DNA from: Myrica gale
Lineage: Eukaryota; Streptophyta; Magnoliopsida; Fagales; Myricaceae
DNA length: 64,000 nt
Direction: 5' to 3'
Assembly (NCBI GenBank): GCA_963930655.1
Contig: OZ005621.1
Location: 9,225,001 to 9,289,000, forward strand
Shown here: piece by piece, positions 60,942 through 64,000 of the stretch
How positions within the stretch are numbered: position 1 is the stretch's first letter
Layout: every line of letters begins with the position of its first letter
Made by a program: the position numbers and the translations under genes
Notes under the pieces: model-generated
Databases searched by the model: none
What the model was told of the DNA's origin: nothing
Seen by the model: the letters and a program-made list of their open reading frames with translations, nothing else

Positions 60942-62789
60942 TTGTCCGTGCCTCCATATTTTTATGGAAGCAATTTTGCTTACTGGAAAGTTCGCATGAG
61001 AGCCCTTCTGAAATCTCTAGATGAATGTGTCTGGAGATCTTGTGTTAATGGGTGGTCTGCACCTATCTCCGAGGTTGAAGGCATTAAAACACCTAAAGAT
61101 ATTAGTACCTGGACTATTATTGAAATCAGTAAATATAATTGGAATAGTAAAGGTTTACATTCAATTTTTATGGTTGTATCAGCTGACGAATTTAAACGTA
61201 TATCTATGTGTGAAACATCTAAGGCAACTTGGGATATTCTGGAAACCACTCACGAAGGAACCCAAACCGTGAAAAATTCGAAACTTCAAATGTTGACCAC
61301 GAAATTTGAAGAGATTCGAATGAAAGAAGATGAAACCTTCGATGAGTTCTATGCAAAGCTGAATGATATAGTCAATTCAAGTTATAATCTAGGTGAAAAG
61401 ATTCCAGAACATCGAGTTGTCAGGAATGTTATGAGATCTCTACCTGAAAGATTCAGATCTAAAGTCACTGCTATTGAGGAAAGCAAGGATCTTGACACTG
61501 TGAAGATTGAAGAATTGGTAGGTTCTCTACAGACCTATGAAGTATCCTTGCCTCAGCCCTAGAAGAACAAGTCCATTGCCTTGAGATCAATCAAAGAAGA
61601 TATCTTAGCTGACTCAGATGAAGTTTTGAATGATGCTCAATTCGCTATGTTTGTCAAACAATTCAAGAAATTCTTGAAACCCAGAAGTGGTCAGCGATCA
61701 TTCAACAAGAACTCTGAAAAGAATCAAGGTAGTTCCAGTGGATTCAGAAAGGACAAGAAGGACAAACACATGTCTAATGACTCCAAGAGTAAAAAGCTAA
61801 AATGTTTTGAATGTCAAGGATTTGGTCATGTCAGATCAGAATGTCCAACATACCTCGAGTCAAAAGGAAAAACTATGAACGCATAATTGAGTGATGATGA
61901 ATCAAAAAGTTGCAGTGATGATGATTCTTCGGAAGAAGAACAGGTAAATTTCATAGCTTTTGTAGCTAGTACTGATGATTTTGTTTTGCAGGAGATTGAT
62001 GATGATTATGAGGATTCAGACGATGATGGCAACATTGAAGAGAGTCTTCAAGAAGCTTATAATAAATTGTTTGAAGAAAGTCTGAAGCTTCAAAAGACAA
62101 ACAAATCTTTTCTCAAGAAAATGCACAAAGTGCAAAGTGAAAAAGGTGAACTTATGAGTAAGCTTGAAGAAGTTAGTGCAAGAAATGTGGAACTCAAAGA
62201 TGAAGTAAAAATGCTGAAGTGTGCTCTCAACAAGTCCAATACACAACTTCAACAGTTTTCCAGTGGAACAAATAAACTTGATCATATGTTAAGTCTTGGA
62301 ATTCCATCGGGAGATAGGAATGGTCTTGACTACACTGAGTTTAAAGGTGCTTCAACTTCGAAGACGACATTCGTTCCAGCATCATTGCCAGTTAAACAAG
62401 TAGAAGTTAAAACTCTTCAGAAAAAGGTAAGTGAATGTAAAAAGACTAACTCTCAGTCTATGAATATTCATTCTCATATTGTTCCACATAAAGCACTCGC
62501 TTCACATCGGTTTGTTTCTACGTGTCATTTTTGTGGAAAAATTGGTCACATCAGACCTAATTGTTTTAAATTGAGAGCACAAGAGCACATACATAGTGAG
62601 CCTTTTTGCAACACCGAGCATACAAATCTTGTGAACCAAGTCAAGATTCTCACAAAGAACACCATGATTATAAATGCAAAATTGGAGAACTTGACCAAAC
62701 AATCAACATTTGTCAAGAAGATTTGGGTGAAAAAGAATGAAAACCGATTAGCCAACATGAAGGCTATTGGTACGTGTTCTTCTTCCTGA
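60942..62789 (+). pseudogene. Gag polyprotein of the outer Copia element
   Basis: One frame runs from about 60942 to TGA at 62787-62789 and is broken only by TAG at 61560 and TAA at 61884. Order: PPYFYGSNFAYWKVRMRALL (UBN2 start); TWDILETTHEGTQTVKNSKL; NVMRSLPERFRSKVTAIEES; a Lys-rich linker; knuckle 1 CFECQGFGHVRSECP; an acidic Asp/Glu/Ser stretch; a long coiled coil (KLFEESLKLQKTNKSFLKKM onward); and knuckle 2 CHFCGKIGHIRPNC. Total length is about 615 codons, which is long for Copia but normal for SIRE-like gags. The frame survives apart from two stops, so it is younger or less decayed than the gag at 56141. Confidence 0.85.
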
Positions 62790-64000
62790 GTATTTTTTTT
62801 TCTTGCTTGCTTTAGCATAGGTTGCATTTATATCTCGTTTTTATATTAATGTCCTTGTGTGTTTGTTTATCTTGTGAGTTCATGTGATATTATTTCCCTG
62901 TTTCAGTTTTTTTTAAAAAAAAAATTAAAAAAAAATTGATGATTGTTATGTACCTTTTGTCAGGACATTTGGTCATTGGCCTATTTGACATACTTGATAT
63001 TTTCGAGCATGATCTTTTACATACTTTCTCAATGTATGTCTGGATTATAATATGATTTGAGAGTCATGCCTATTGTCTCTTTTCGGTATTAGATGACATG
63101 ATTTTCAAATGTATATTTGTCATACCCAATCACAACGCACACTTAATATGGTTAGATGAGGCTTGACCGCATGTTTGAGTTTTGGGTCTGCAACCACAAG
63201 TGAAAGAGATAATGTTCATCAGACTGAATTGACCTTTGACTAGCTGACCTTATTCATTGCCCCTATAAGAGTCAAGGGATCCAAAAGATTTTCTCCACTT
63301 CAAAAGAAGTTGTTACTATTTTAGAAAAGAAAAGAAAAACAAAAGCAAAAGATGCAAAATATTTAGGGGGAGAAAAACAAGCAACAAAGTTGCATACTTA
63401 GGTCCTAGCATTGAGTTTGACTTTCATCTGGTGTGATATGTCTCTCTTTTCACTCATGGTTTCATTTGGCTAGCTTTGACCTCCTTCAAAAATTAAGGTC
63501 TTAAGCCTCTCTGATTGTGTTTCGTATTTCACACACGTATGCAGTTCCCATAATTTAATTATTGATGTTAAAACCGTTTAGAGACGTGTGACATAAAATC
63601 AATGAATATTATTTTCCATGATCATACAATGAGTTTGTATTGATTTTTCATGCTCTTGAGATTTTTGGTTGTCTCTTAGTTCCATGAAGTTTGTGCTGAT
63701 TTTTGGCAGTTGATTATTTGCTCTTTTCAATAATTTTTCCTTATCTCAATATCACATTGTGTCTTGCCTTTCTTGTTCGCCTCTTCATTTGTGGATTGTT
63801 GTCGGTTTTGGTTGATTGTGTCTTGGTTATGCCTTTATTGTATCTTATCTGTGATATGCAATTCTTATATTGGCTGAAGCTCATTTTCATATTTGCATGC
63901 ATTATCTTTCATCAATGAGCGGTGACATTTTGTTTCCCTTTGTCAGTTCGTGACAAAAAAAAGGGGAGAATATTTGGAATGAATAATTGGCTAAGGGGAG
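62790..64000 (+). other. Tail after the outer gag, no pol detected
   Basis: T-rich and A-rich stretches and purine tracts (TTAGGGGGAGAAAA at 63363, AAAAAAAGGGGAGAAT at 63957). No open frame resembling protease, integrase or RT. The window ends here, so a 3' LTR or pol beyond 64000 cannot be ruled out. Confidence 0.6.

Larger units (their letters stand above)
53974..64000 (+). mobile_element. Copia-type LTR retrotransposon (host element of the nest), 3' part outside the window
   Basis: The 5' LTR starts TGTTAGTGAATTTTTG at 53974 and ends AGATTTTTCA at 60880, interrupted at 54870-60843 by another element. A primer site, ATTGGTATCAGAGG, complementary to initiator Met tRNA, follows directly at 60881. 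Gag with two zinc knuckles and a long acidic coiled-coil part follows (60942-62789), as in SIRE-like Copia elements. No pol is seen in the remaining 1.2 kb, so the element may be gag-only or deleted. Confidence 0.8.

Overview
The window is nuclear DNA from a flowering plant, most likely a eudicot. The evidence is spliced genes with GT-AG introns, low-GC intergenic DNA, plant-only gene families, and a dense mix of plant Copia, LINE, SINE, hAT and MITE sequences. I cannot name the species.

Three genes look intact. (1) A five-exon aldo-keto reductase (5708-9181, + strand, 343 aa) has a complete catalytic tetrad. It lies downstream of a broken tandem copy (423-3859). (2) A single-exon voltage-gated proton channel-like gene (13176-13904, + strand, 242 aa). 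(3) A large FAN1-type structure-specific nuclease gene (38209 to about 49486, + strand). I could follow 14 in-frame exons, giving about 950 residues with UBZ4, HIRAN, SAP and VRR_NUC regions.

Most other protein-like sequence is broken. From left to right: a GT47 exostosin/MUR3-like glycosyltransferase pseudogene (10231-11805, - strand); a LINE with an inverted reverse transcriptase segment (about 14340-18240); an LRR receptor-like protein pseudogene carrying a short LINE tail (19234-21372); a BAG chaperone-regulator gene split at a hAT insertion with its halves in opposite orientation (22311-23675); an eroded Copia element with both LTRs (24345-29580); an unassigned plant gene remnant with an in-frame stop (31031-32416); two LINE RNase H fragments (21796-22074, - strand; 50185-50702, + strand); and a short hAT element with a perfect 8-bp target-site duplication (52249-53463).

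The right end is a three-level nest. A solo LTR (58933-60006) sits inside the 3' LTR of a gag-only LTR element (54870-60843). That element sits inside the 5' LTR of another Copia-type element with a long gag, which runs off the window (53974 to beyond 64000).

I found no gene cluster or operon-like system and no convincing undescribed biochemical system. The most unusual observation is the hAT/BAG rearrangement, where the two 8-bp target-site copies face in opposite directions about 1.2 kb apart. The LINE inversion and the gag-only nested retrotransposon follow.
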